From Massospora cicadina (Eukaryota > Entomophthoromycota > Entomophthoromycetes > Entomophthorales > Entomophthoraceae), in the NCBI GenBank assembly GCA_022478985.1, contig JAKSZP010000149.1:62001-126000 (forward strand): a stretch of 64,000 nt of DNA, given 5' to 3'. The translations under genes were made by a program, and so were the position numbers. Position 1 is the first letter of the stretch; every line of letters starts with the position of its first letter. Shown piece by piece: positions 20,321-30,069 of the stretch. A model generated the notes under the pieces. The model did no database searches. It was not told the origin of the DNA and saw nothing but the letters and a program-made list of their open reading frames with translations.

Positions 20321-21974
20321 TGGAAATTCTGCCCAACAAGATCTTAAGCATTTACCCAGATTGATCCCAATGGATCTGAGATCTGGAGAATTATTTAAAT
20401 TTCCCCAAACACTATAACCTGAATTTGGAGTCAACCATATCCAATTCACTCGCCATAGGAAATTATACCCTAGCGATCCATGGTAATCTAGATAGCTGAA
20501 AAGGTGGCCAAAAATTCCAACAGCATGTTTCTTCATAATCAAGCTTTTCTTGGAGAAAATTGTTTAGGAGCGCTTTCTTTAAATCTCTCCTGGTGTGTAG
20601 GTCATCCATATGAGGTACTATAATCTCTTGAGTCATAAGGCTTAAACAAGATACAATATGTTTAACCTATCAATAATCAGTCACACCTTCCATTGCAGCT
20701 TCATAGACGTAGAGGAAAGATTTATACTCCTTTTTCCAGGTCTAAACTTGTCCTTGAAATGTAATCATAAAGGTAGTTTTCTCTAATCTATAATGATGTG
20801 TACTCAAGGAGCTTCAGATTCAGTAATTTTAATATAAGTGTCACTTTGTTCACCTTGACTTGAGAGTTGCCATATTTGATCCTGTAGAGGATCGAGATGT
20901 TATTCCACCTCCTCCAGAATAAATCTTGGTATAAAATAAAACAGATTAATTCTTTTGAGAACAACTTCATCATTCAACAAGTTATTAACGTAGATGTCCA
21001 GATCTTAAATTTTTCAATGATTGGATTAGCAGTAAGTTCACAAGAGTTTGTTCTCGTCCTCTAATACTCAAATGCGCTGGTTCAAGTCCTCCTTCATCTG
21101 TTGGCATTCAGTGCTCTGAGTAAACTTTTTGTTCTTGGTTTTCAGCTCTTCTGTAAGAGTATTTCAGCGTTTCTTGGCTTCATTGAGGTGATGGTAGACT
21201 TAATTTAACGTCCTCTTGATTAGTAGATTTGCCTCTCATTTCGCTCTTCAATTTTTGATCCACTCAATAATGGAATGAGTAGACACCTGAGTTGCGAGAT
21301 GCCAGTTTCTGATCAACGTAGGCCACTTGATAGTTAATGTGAGGTGGTGATTATTGGGGTTTAGAAGTTTGTACTTCAAGCTTAATTTTTTAGTCATAGG
21401 GCTCGCTCTATCTGGGACTCAAGGAGCTTAAGTGTTCTTCCTAATTATGACATCTAGTAGAAGCTTAGGCTGCCATTTCACCATGAGCTTTGGCATCTTT
21501 TTTTAAAGCTTTTGATGAAAAGGCGTATGTAATCTCTTAGTATTTTTTTAACTCCAAAATGTCCTTTTGGAGAAGTTTCATAGCTTCTTCCACATACTAC
21601 ATAACACTAGAATCAATGGCTTACATCTGTAATGAAGCTAATTAATTTATTAATGGTTCATTTTAATCAAATGGAAAATGTCACTCATACCTTGTGATGC
21701 TTGATTATATACTTGTAGGACACCCAAAGGCCCTTTGGTTATTGATATGATGGTGGAGTTCCTCATTATGGACTCCTAATTTATGAAAGATATGATAAAT
21801 TGCAGGGTGTACAAATTGCATGATATAACGAGATAGATTTACACTTGATCTGTATGTCTTGTGGAGAGCAATTTATCATATAGATTCATGTGAGTCCTAT
21901 CCACAATGGATGCCCTTTCACAACTGGCTCTTTCTTTGGGTTGATAGATCCACAAAGTAAGTCTCAAACTCCTT
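20321..21974 (-). other. Degraded body of element G: coiled-coil-rich, no pol recognised
   Basis: Minus-strand reading of 20.3-20.55 kb gives an open segment with GHLFSYLDYHGSLGYNF that I cannot assign. From about 21.0 to 21.97 kb the translation is Lys/Glu/Gln-rich and heptad-like (for example LTEELKTKNKKFTQST and QMKEDLNQRI), suggesting a long coiled-coil protein, with many stops. Gag proteins of some large non-autonomous LTR derivatives look like this, but no knuckle, RT or integrase is visible. LINE-C is inserted at its right end. Confidence 0.4.
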
Positions 21975-21991
21975 CATTGAAAATCCATGTT
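21975..21991. repeat. Target-site duplication, 3' side of LINE-C
   Basis: CATTGAAAATCCATGTT; matches 27267-27283 in 16 of 17 bases. Confidence 0.92.
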
Positions 21992-22049
21992 TAAGTTTAA
22001 ATTTATTGCGGGGAAGGCCGACCATGGGACGGACACTTCCAAATATGAC

Positions 22050-23409
22050 TCAGACGAGACAAAACTTAGTACCAGGGGAGGCACCCCAGAGAAGCGATGC
22101 TATCTCTTGTTGCCAGCGGGAACGCCACTTATGGGAAGGGGAGGGAACGTGTGTAGGGGACGTAGCCACTATTGAGCACGTGTGGAGGAAGGGGTCTGAT
22201 TTGATGAGCCAGACTGGGAACCAGGAGGAGACCAGCTGTAGGCGACGCGGTGGGAGATATCCAAACATCCACACTTGAAAGTGATCCACCAAATGCGACC
22301 GGAATCTGTGGACAGCTTCAGGGAGGGTGGGGATGGATCCAGCGATGGCATCCAAGACAATCGTGTGGATAGTCCACATGGCGATTGCAACCACCAGAGC
22401 ACGGAGGGAGGGTGGGAGGGGGAGGCCATTGATGAAGCAAACATATCTCTTGACATACTGAAGGGATGTGTTTGATCCTGGCCTAGCAGACGTTGGACTT
22501 CGCGCCATATTACTTTAGAGGTGTGGCACTTCTCCAGGTGGTGAAACAGCGTTCCATACTGGCCACACACGACACAGGATGAGTGTAAAGCATTAGAGCG
22601 CTCAGCTGTACGATACACCCGCCTCAGGCAGCGCCACACATGGGATCAGACTTGAGGCTGCAACAGAGGATGGTGTGCGTATTTCCAGATAGTCTTTTGG
22701 GTCTCAGTGGAATAAGGGATGTCCATCATGTCCAGGTAGTCCACCCTGGATAGGACTTGGGGTCAAATGGGGATCACGCCATCATGGATGGGTACCTGTA
22801 CCTCTTGTGTGAACTGAGGAGAGGGGCGGCCTCTTCGGGTTGTATGTCCACTAATACGAATTCTCCACTCTGCGCTTCGCATGGAGAGTAGGATTTGTTT
22901 GTAATGATTTTGGTCCCATGAGGACCTGTGGCTGATGTGTGTGATGCGAGGTATTTCATCAGGGAGTGGGGGTTTGATGGATTGTTGAGGCCCAAGGCTC
23001 GGGAGAAGTTGGAGCGGGCTTTACAGGACCAGTGTTGGGATGGGAGCGTAGGAGCAGTGACGGCCGCAATCCAGGTGCCCAGGATCTTGGCGGCATGGGC
23101 TTTGAAGTCAAGTAGGCCCATGCCACCATGATGATGAGGGCCAAACATGACCTCTATCCATACTGGTGGAGGGCGGCCTGACCAAAGCCAACCTTGTAGC
23201 AAAGCATACAGGGATTTGAAGAAGCTTGGGGAGAAGGGGATGGCGTGGGCTCCGAACCAGACTTTGGATAGGAGCATAGAGTTGGCAAGAACAACCCTGC
23301 CAGTGAGGGTAGTAGGGTGGGCTCTGAGAGAGGCGATTTGCTTTGTCACGTTGTCCAGTATATGGCACTCCATTACTGCTGACGCATATCCACCTGCCTC
23401 CAACCACAC
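22050..23409 (-). pseudogene. LINE-C ORF2 thumb and zinc finger
   Basis: The 211-codon open segment at 22774-23409 (thumb) begins MWLEAGGYASAVMECHILDN and includes LANSMLLSKVWFGAHAIPFS and GLLDFKAHAAKILGTW. After a frame change near 22640-22770, the segment at 22169-22639 holds MWRCLRRVYRTAERSNALHS and the finger CVVCGQYGTLFHHLEKC (all four ligands intact). A further frame change carries the conserved WTIHTIVLDA and SWFPVW blocks to about 22050. The damage is limited: two or three frameshifts, few stops. Confidence 0.85.
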
Positions 23410-23439
23410 GCCCAGATGGCGTACCGGTCCTATGGTAGG

Positions 23440-24423
23440 TCATGGCACAAAGGGGAGCACCAGTGGAGCGGTGTGTTTTGAGTTAGTAAGGCGTGGACGT
23501 GGGCGAGCAGATGGGCCGGGTTGGGAACTACTTGCTGGGGCCCAGCAGTTCTGAAACTGACCAAGGAGGATGATTTCGGTTTTGGAGGCATTCAGTGCCA
23601 CGTTGCTTACCCGGGAATATTCCTGGATGAGGGCTTCAAGCGCGCGTGCATCTTTGTTATTAGACACCCCCACCACGCAATCATCTGCAAATGCCATCAT
23701 CTTGACTGGGGTTTGGCCTGGCACATGGACCCCAGTGAGTTGGGCATTCACATTTCGCAGTAGTGGGTCAAGGCTGAAGTTGTATAAGAGTGGGCTCAGG
23801 GGGTCCCCTTGTCGCAGGCCCCTTTGAGGATGGACTACTTCCGTTAGGAAACCTGGGCCGCGCACTGCCACTGTTGCAGATTCCGTGAGCAGCATCACCC
23901 AGTTAATGAAGCGGGGAGGTAGGCGGAATTGTTGGAGGCAGGCCCTAAGGTATTCCCAGTTTACTCTATCATAGGCCTTTTGTTGGTCCAAGAATACAAG
24001 TGCCCCAGAGGCTGTGGACTGACACACATTAGCCACAGAGTGCACGTTATCCCAAATTGACCTTCTGGGGATGAAACTGAATTGTTCTGGGGAGATGGTG
24101 GCAGATGCTACAGTCCCTAAACGGTTAGCCATGATTTTTGTTATAATTTTGGTGTCTGTGTTTGTTAGAGAAATGGGGCGCCAGTTGGCTAAGTCTAGCC
24201 TATCCCCTTTCTTGAAGAGTGTGACCGTAAAGGCCTCATGCCCTCCTGGTAGGAGGCGCGTTTCCAACAGGCTTTGGTTGAGTGAGGCTAGCAGCAATGG
24301 GGATATATATTTAAAATGCTTTTTGTAGAACTCATATGGAATGCCATCTGGGCCTGGGCATTTTTGGTTTGGCGCACCACGAATGGTAGTCCATAATTCG
24401 TTCAAAGTAATTAAATTCATCAT
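23440..24423 (-). CDS. LINE-C reverse transcriptase domain (unbroken segment)
   Basis: A 327-codon frame covering the RT fingers and palm. Milestones by residue: KCPGPDGIPYEFYKK (21-35), FKKGD and WRPISLTNTDTK (70-92), FIPRRSIWDN (117-126), FLDQQKAYDRV with the first catalytic Asp at 146, QRGLRQGDPLSPLLYN (200-215), and AFADDCVVGV with the Asp pair at 247-248. All catalytic residues are present. It is part of a longer ORF2, so the first Met here is probably not the true start; the endonuclease lies upstream across a frame change. The segment ends in a stop after LPFVP, in front of the thumb region. This is non-LTR RT of the APE-LINE type, acting in the nucleus by target-primed reverse transcription. 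Confidence 0.9.
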   Translation of the reverse strand: MMNLITLNELWTTIRGAPNQKCPGPDGIPYEFYKKHFKYISPLLLASLNQSLLETRLLPGGHEAFTVTLFKKGDRLDLANWRPISLTNTDTKIITKIMANRLGTVASATISPEQFSFIPRRSIWDNVHSVANVCQSTASGALVFLDQQKAYDRVNWEYLRACLQQFRLPPRFINWVMLLTESATVAVRGPGFLTEVVHPQRGLRQGDPLSPLLYNFSLDPLLRNVNAQLTGVHVPGQTPVKMMAFADDCVVGVSNNKDARALEALIQEYSRVSNVALNASKTEIILLGQFQNCWAPASSSQPGPSARPRPRLTNSKHTAPLVLPFVP

Positions 24424-24425
24424 TT

Positions 24426-25754
24426 TCAGGTATCAGAAAATGGTGCGGATATGAGCTCTGTCAAGAAATTCTGCCATTTCAGCCGGCTGAATTGGTTCAG
24501 CTTGGTACAACTTGGAGTAATATTTTTAAGTTTCAATTGCCACTTCAGCCAGTGTATCTGCAATAGAATTATCCGATCTTTGCACCTGTGTGCAGGCCAC
24601 GCTCTGGCGTGGTGCAAAAAAAAATTTGAAGAAGTATGCGGTGCACTTGTCACCTTTAGTGATGCGTGTGGCCCTGTATTGGACACAAACCCAATGTTTG
24701 TGTTGCCTTTCAAGTGCGTTGAGGTGGGCGGCTGCCTCCGCCCACTTCTGGCCCCATGCAGGGCTATATCCTGAGGCTGGAATGTTGGACTCCAAGTGGG
24801 CCAATTCTGCCAGCGCGCGCAATATAACCGCTGATGTGGCTCGTGAGCATCTGGATGAGAGATGGCAATAGTGGCAGATGGTGTCTTCTTTGAAAGTTGC
24901 CCATGTGGAAATGGGGTCCGTGCAAAATGGTGCAACAAACGATTTTGCCAAAGTTGCCTCTTCCACCCACATGGAAAATCCTGGCAACACGAGCTCTGGG
25001 GGGCGGATTTTGCACCAATGTGGGGCTTTTGCAAATGTGACGGGTAAGTGGTATGTTATTGAGATCAGTCAGTGGTCAGAGAATTCCATTTTCGTTGTTT
25101 TGAAGTGGGAGATGTGGGGTTGGAATTTTGCCGGTGCTAGAATAAGGTTGATGCGGGTCATGGACCTTAATTGGCCATTATGGATATGGGGATGCGTCAT
25201 GTTTTTGAGCAGTGGGGCATGTCGCGGCAGCACATCCATTAACCCAAGGGTGGCTTTTAGAATTCGTAGTTCTACATGACCCTGTGGGGCATGGGGTGAG
25301 GGCGGCCACCAGTCCATTGGTGAGGTTAGCCAACAGTTCATGTCACCAATTAGGAAAGAATCGGGGGTAGCGGGAGGGATTTGACCAATGAGAAAAATTC
25401 CTGATGCTCCTGTGCACCATTTGGGGTGTAAATGTTGACGATTGTGTGTGCAACATCGGCCCATGAGAAGGTGACAATGAGCACTCAGCCATATAGGAAT
25501 GTTTCTGAAGATGTAAATTTGAAAAAATTGTTTTTCTGAATTAGCACCCCACAGTGCTTTGACCAAAAGGATAGGGATGGTAGGAGCATTATTTTCCAAG
25601 CTTCCTCGGAACCTCGTGGACAGTGGGACTCCTGGATGGCCAGGATATTCACGGGTAAATTGTTTTGTAAAAAACTCAGTTTCCTAGCCTGGGACATGGA
25701 GGCCTTGAGTCTGGCAATATTCAATGTCCCTAGATTGAAGGTTTCCCCCATCAC
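24426..25754 (-). pseudogene. LINE-C APE-type endonuclease and linker
   Basis: The open segment 25485-25754 has FNLGTLNIARLKASMSQ, ILAIQESHCPRGS and SFWSKHCGVLIQK. After a frameshift near 25500-25600 the segment 25069-25599 has DSFLIGDMNCWLTSPMDWW (the GDFN-like motif), RSMTRINLILAPAKF (SRID-like, with the Asp read as Asn) and ends EFSDH (SDH). The 202-codon linker at 24426-25034 is basic and His-rich. Motif order is that of AP endonuclease-like LINE nickases. At least one frameshift makes it non-functional as read. Confidence 0.85.
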
Positions 25755-25918
25755 ACCTTAGGTGTGAGGGGGTGGGCCCCCAGGCCCACCAGCCTCTTCC
25801 AGGTCCCCACGGGCTTTCACAGCAGCACAGGTATTAGCAGCAACGCTATCGGGGTTTTTGTTAATTTTTGCGGAAAGAGTCACATTGGCTTTGGCCTTCG
25901 CTTTTTGTTTTCCTGACG
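25755..25918. other. Inter-ORF spacer of LINE-C
   Basis: About 165 bp between the ORF1 stop and the first readable ORF2 segment. A GDLEEAGGPGG reading joins towards the endonuclease in copy B (13300-13328), so the real ORF2 start may lie within this spacer; in copy C a stop precedes MGETF. Confidence 0.5.
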
Positions 25919-27172
25919 TCAGACAAATTTTTTACGGTGCAGATAAGTTTGGTGCACCGTCGAGTGGGGCAAAAAAAATTTTTTGGTTGGGATAGGTCCC
26001 AAGTCAGTTTTGACTGGGGCTTGGGTGCAGCGATTGGGTGAAATCAAATCTCCCATCAGATCCTCAGATTGAGTGGCCCGTTCAGCATGGGCCTCCCAAT
26101 CTGATTGGGTGATGGATTCCTGAGTTGCTTCCACTGCGAAGGTCTCCATGTCCTCCTGGTGTTGTGAGTGTGGGATGGTGGTGGTGGCCTTGGCCACTTC
26201 CTTGGCTGTGGTCCTATGGGCCTGCTTGGCCTTCTTCCACTCCTGTGGGAAGATGGGCTTTACCAATAGGTAGCAGCCTTGTGCTCCCCACGGGAAAGCC
26301 TCCTTGGTGCTTGTGGTTGGTTCATAGTGCGCCTCTCCGCTGGCCATGGCCGCTGAGGGGTGCTCTTGGAATGTGACGCCCTCTTTGATGGGGCATGCGT
26401 GCGCCTTATGGCCAAAAGAATCACAGTGGGTGCAAATGGGGGGCGCGCTGTCCACGGTTACCTGGAATGGGTGGGTGGTGTGCCCTGTGATGTCAATAAA
26501 GGTGGAGTGCGGGATCTGGGTTAGGTCCTTCTTGATCTCCTCAGTTGGGGTCAGAACTGCGATGGCTTTGCCAGTGCACAGGTGTGGCATCAGCGTGAAA
26601 CATTGCATTTCAAAAGATTGTATTTCACCATATATGGCGAGAACATCTTTCAGGTGTTGCTCCAAAATTTCACATTTTACCGTAGTAGGCAAAAAGTCAA
26701 ACGTGAGGAAAATTTGGTTTGATTTTGTCCATCTGGTGCATTTAGTTTTGACGACCTGTTGCCCTTCAGGGAGGTCAACCACTATGCGCACCGCTGCAGC
26801 CTCATCTGCTGCTATTTTGCTTTTGAAACCTAGGTCCAGCCAACCATGCGACATGGAGTGAGGTGCAACATACACCACGGTCAAGAAAATTTTGTGTACA
26901 TCTTCACAAACTCTTTCCCATAGGGCCGTTTTTTGGATGTCCAGATACACATGGACTCCGAATTCCACCGATGAAAGTGGCTGGGAATGTGGCGTGTTGA
27001 TGTACTGGTTGCATCGTGCTTGCCACGTGAGTATCTCTGGGGAAATTGTGACCACCGGTTTTTTTAGATTTTTTTCTATTCTGCCAGATTCTCCGGGGCG
27101 TTTTTGAACGTTAGAGGCCGCGGGCCTTCCGCCTGCTCCTCTTGCCTTGCTTGCCCAACTGCTCCCAGACAT
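25919..27172 (-). CDS. LINE-C ORF1, CCHC RNA-binding protein
   Basis: Unbroken 417-codon ORF starting MSGSSWASKARGAGG, the same start as copy B, about 95 bp inside the element 5' end. A basic Gly/Ser N-terminus is followed by a folded region (residues 70-235) with VRIVVDLPEGQQVVKTK and DFLPTTVKCEILEQHL, possibly RRM-like, then a CCHC zinc knuckle CTHCDSFGHKAHAC (Cys247, Cys250, His255, Cys260). The C-terminal third is charged, with EWKKAKQAHRTTAKEVAKA likely helical. The size and single knuckle fit ORF1 proteins of L1/Tad-like LINEs, which bind element RNA. An antisense frame over it is a shadow. Whether this copy can still be expressed is unknown. Confidence 0.88.
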   Translation of the reverse strand: MSGSSWASKARGAGGRPAASNVQKRPGESGRIEKNLKKPVVTISPEILTWQARCNQYINTPHSQPLSSVEFGVHVYLDIQKTALWERVCEDVHKIFLTVVYVAPHSMSHGWLDLGFKSKIAADEAAAVRIVVDLPEGQQVVKTKCTRWTKSNQIFLTFDFLPTTVKCEILEQHLKDVLAIYGEIQSFEMQCFTLMPHLCTGKAIAVLTPTEEIKKDLTQIPHSTFIDITGHTTHPFQVTVDSAPPICTHCDSFGHKAHACPIKEGVTFQEHPSAAMASGEAHYEPTTSTKEAFPWGAQGCYLLVKPIFPQEWKKAKQAHRTTAKEVAKATTTIPHSQHQEDMETFAVEATQESITQSDWEAHAERATQSEDLMGDLISPNRCTQAPVKTDLGPIPTKKFFLPHSTVHQTYLHRKKFV

Positions 27173-27231
27173 GGGCGCAGACTAATCCCTCTATGAGATT
27201 ATCAAACTAGAAATAGTCTTGAATTGAATGG

Positions 27232-27251
27232 GTTGCAAAAGTGTTTGCAAC
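27232..27251 (-). promoter_or_regulatory. 5' terminal hairpin of LINE-C
   Basis: GTTGCAA, AAGTGT loop, TTGCAAC, 15 bases from the element 5' end. The stem is identical to LINE-B and the loop differs. Confidence 0.65.
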
Positions 27252-27266
27252 GAGAAAGAGAAGTTT

Positions 27267-27283
27267 CATTGGAAATCCATGTT
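27267..27283. repeat. Target-site duplication, 5' side of LINE-C
   Basis: CATTGGAAATCCATGTT, partner of 21975-21991 with one A/G difference. Confidence 0.92.
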
Positions 27284-27486
27284 AGACAATGACTTTCAGG
27301 AATCTCCATTGAATTTAACTTCTTCAAATATGACTATGTGTGGACTTTCCATTTAGTCATTTTCTTAAATATTTCCATTGTGCACCCAGCGGGTTACATT
27401 ATCAAATGAGTTATATTCCAAAGTGCAATTAAATAGGTGAAGGTATCTATAATAATTGGCTGAGTCCCCTGTAGTTTGCACCATCC
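27284..27486 (-). other. Degraded retroelement sequence left of LTR-R copy 2
   Basis: Continues the sequence interrupted by LINE-C. Minus-strand reading gives pol-like fragments (for example TQPIIIDTFTYLIALWNIT), but I cannot decide between RT and integrase. Confidence 0.3.
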
Positions 27487-28800
27487 TGTTGCGCTTCCAT
27501 TTTTGGGCTTAATGGTGCTGTACCCAAAAGCCTTATAGTCAATACTCAAAGCAGTCTAAGACTCAAAACAATTATGTTACTATTTATAAAGTGCCCAGTC
27601 ACTCTTGGGTCCTGTCAACTAGAGCATCTGTTCTGTTTAAATATGGCTGTTGAGATTCTGATATGACTGGATAATAACCCTGAAGAGCTAAAGCGGAATG
27701 AGTGAGAATCTGCTAACTAGGATGTTATTTACAAGTATTTGAGCGCCTTGAGATGAGGCAATATTGGGATATAATGGATTACTATTGGATCGCCTATAAA
27801 TATGGTGATAAGGTTATGTTGACAATTGACAAATATAATTTAGATCGCCTCAAACTAAGGTGATAGAGAATTGAAGAATATCGTCCCAAAACCAATGAGA
27901 TTTGGCGGAATATAATAGTCTAAGCTAAGAGAGTGGTATCATCCAAAGTCGCTGATATATAAGCAAGATGTGGCAATTGAAAGGTTAGGTTGCTTACAGT
28001 GAAGAGAGTGAAACATAAAAGACTTACTGTATCTAATACAATAAATAAAAGTGTTGTTGGGGCAATTGCTCCATATTTTATTACATTTTTAAGTGTGCCT
28101 AGTGGACTGACAATCCTCATATTGTCCATCCATGGTTCAGTGGGTTTGACCTGTGCAACCTTTTTTGGCGTATCCTAATGGTATCGCCCAAAGTTATAAC
28201 AATGGAAAAAAGGGCTTATTGAAGACAAGTACCAAAAAATTATAGAATTACTGAGATAACTTTATTGTAGTATAAGTTAGGGGTTCTTAATTGTTGACAT
28301 TTAACAATATAACCCCCCTTAAGGAAAAATAATAATAAATTGAAAGAGGGGCAATTCAGGTGGGAGACTGTTGATCAGGCGATGAATCCATATTGTATAT
28401 AACTTTTGTAGCATATTTTTGATATTGCAAAAAGGTATGTTTAATGTACCAAGTCAGATGAGACTTGGTATCACTTAGGTCAATTATTAGCAGATTCTTG
28501 ATTATTACCTTTTTTGGGTTCATCTTAATATACTACATCAAGTGTCACCTAGTGTAGTGGTCAACTGACATAATAATGATCCTTTCATTTTGATTGGCAG
28601 ATTTCATCTCATGTATCTTATGCTCAAATTGGTTTAACAGAATTTTTTATCATCGATTTGAGCCTTATTGACTATCAAATCTTCCCTTTGACTATCAATG
28701 TAACTTCAATAACCTCCTTCTCAGGTCTAGGCATTAATTTTCTCATGGGAGTCAATTGCTTAATATTCTTCCCATCAAGTCCAATATCTGGATATCTGAC
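27487..28800 (-). repeat. LTR-R, copy 2, interrupted by a solo LTR
   Basis: Homologous to the gypsy-D 3' LTR at 7123-7910 on both sides of an inserted 554 bp LTR (27648-28201). Shared blocks: AGTCAATACT, GGGCTTATTGAAG, TCAGGCGATG, GACTTGGTATCACTTAGGTC, TTGATTTGAGCCTTATTGAC and the right end GGATATCTGAC. To the right it abuts an RT N-terminal reading of gypsy-X that stops abruptly. It is either a solo LTR in gypsy-X RT or one end of a rearranged element. The left edge is approximate. Confidence 0.65.
27648..28201 (+). repeat. Solo LTR of the gypsy-A family
   Basis: 554 bp, TGTTGAGATTCTGATATGAC to AAGTTATAACA: the reverse complement of the gypsy-A LTRs at 39370-39908 and 45360-45909 (shared GTTCAGTGGGTTTGACCTGTGCAACC and GCGATC landmarks). 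No internal region flanks it. It is bordered by ATGGC (27643-27647) and ATGGA (28202-28206), a 4 of 5 match for a 5 bp target-site duplication. It lies in LTR-R copy 2 at a point uninterrupted in LTR-R copy 1. Confidence 0.87.
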
Positions 28801-29460
28801 TCCTTTTGAACCAACTGGTGGATTTCTTTGTTGACAACTTCATCCACTTCCTTAGACCAGTGGTAGGGTGGAAGCGAATCATTGGATGATTTTCAATATC
28901 TTAATGTTGCAACATGTCCTCAGCACATCCTAAATCAAAGTTGTTTGTTGCAAAAATTTGTTTATTAATGAATAAGGCCATCGCCTTATCCTTTTTTTCC
29001 ATCAGGCCAACCAGGTATTTTTGATATACCTGAACAGACCTCGTGACTTTATTCCTACAACCCACACTCCTCCATCGTCCCACACTTGTGGAGATCTTGC
29101 ACTTCTTCCATTGGCAGAACGTGGAGGAAAGTGACAGTTTGGTACCATTTCACCTATATTGGATATGGGTAGAAGTTAGCTAGTAATACGCTAATCTCTC
29201 CATGATTGGGAATAATGAGCCCCAGCGTTATAATCAGTTATTGGTGTAAGCAGTTGAAGGGCTCAACCACTTCGCTGTATAAACCTGGAAGTATTTTCAG
29301 ATTGATATCTGTGTTCACTATGACTTGGTGGCCAAGTGGAAAAGTCAGTTGCTGTCCTGCTTTTAGTGGAATGCTTCTGACTAAAAGATCTGATGTAATA
29401 TAAAGCTCATCTGCACCTTTTTCAATAATTAATGGACATAATTCATTCCTTAAAAGCAAG
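28801..29460 (-). pseudogene. Gypsy-X protease-RT linker and RT N-terminus
   Basis: Minus strand: LTFPLGHQVIVNTDINLKIL (segment 29238-29459) matches ISIPSRHQVIVNTELEVEV of gypsy-A. Next, LVGLMEKKDKAMALFINKQI and FATNNFDLGCAEDM match the linker helix and HDLGC motif of gypsy-A and -B. Then a WSKEVDEVVNKEIHQLVQK-like reading is the start of RT. The RT core that should follow is replaced by LTR-R copy 2. The gene is therefore truncated as well as frame-broken. Confidence 0.75.
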
Positions 29461-29919
29461 TTTATTAACAGTAAAGCTCATATCTCTATATTTTTCCAAT
29501 CATACAGTACATTGGAAGGTTCTGACTGATTATTGCCAGATTTTATCTTCAAATTGGTTTTGACAACATACATCCTCATGAAGTAGGTTCCAATGAGGAT
29601 ATTGTAATGGGTGTTTAGTATGACAATCACAGGATCTGACATAATTATAGAAGTAACCTTATTGGAAGTACGCTGTAGGCCCTAGGGAAATATTTGAGTT
29701 AGGCCCTGAGGTCCCATATTCTTTGCAGTGAATAGTATTCATGATAGTCCCGTTTTTTGACTAATCTATTCATGATAATATCAATAAGGGCCAAGCTATC
29801 TATTAAAGCCCTCACCCAAACCTTGCCTATTCTAATATTGAAGTATGTGCACTCAGAATTTTAATAATCAGTACTTTCAACTGGTTGTATGCCAAGCTTG
29901 TCAGCCTGGTCCAGATAGG
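29461..29919 (-). pseudogene. Gypsy-X aspartic protease
   Basis: Minus-strand reading FNIRIGKVWVRALIDSLALI corresponds to the active-site segment of gypsy proteases (usually AxxDTGA), here D-S-L. IIMNRLVKK follows, and further on PVIVILNTHYNILIGTYFM parallels PVVVLSNSNYDILIGTAFM of gypsy-B. Stops are frequent. It lies between the half zinc knuckle of gag (about 30430-30460) and the linker, the usual order. A SINE is inserted close to its 5' side. Confidence 0.72.
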
Positions 29920-29935
29920 ACTGTAAAAAATATTT
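29920..29935. repeat. Target-site duplication, left of monomeric SINE
   Basis: TCCAGATAGGACTGTA; partner TCCAGATAGGACTCTA at 30054-30069, 15 of 16. Confidence 0.88.
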
Positions 29936-30053
29936 GAGGTGGGTTCACCTTGGGAAAAATATATCACACCGAGAATTTTCTAGCCAGTACAGGTTTCAAA
30001 CTTAAAGCCTGCACTAGGTTGGAAGCAGCTTTACCTGACAGGCTAACCACCAC
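29936..30053 (-). mobile_element. Monomeric tRNA-like SINE
   Basis: A 118 bp minus-strand insertion with a 16 bp target-site duplication. On the minus strand, TAGCCTGTCAGG (30034-30045) fits a pol III A box and GTTTGAAAC (29993-30001) a B box with one change, about 32 nt apart. It matches both units of the dimeric SINE at 61343-61597. No Pol III terminator or intact tRNA fold is visible. It lies between gag and protease of gypsy-X. Confidence 0.82.
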
Positions 30054-30069
30054 TCCAGATAGGACTCTA

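Larger units (their letters stand above)
21992..27266 (-). mobile_element. LINE copy C, full-length, best preserved
   Basis: A 5.27 kb minus-strand LINE bounded by a 17 bp target-site duplication, with the same 5' end (AAACTTCTCTTTCTCGTTGC) and 3' end (GCAATAAATTTAAAC) as copy B. ORF1 is an unbroken 417-codon frame, and the RT segment is an unbroken 327-codon frame. The endonuclease, thumb and zinc-finger parts contain a few frame changes. Compared by eye with copy B, many differences are CpG to TpG or CpA; for example GGCGACGCGG near 22241 against GGCAATGTGG near 9753. It is the youngest-looking LINE in the window. Confidence 0.95.
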
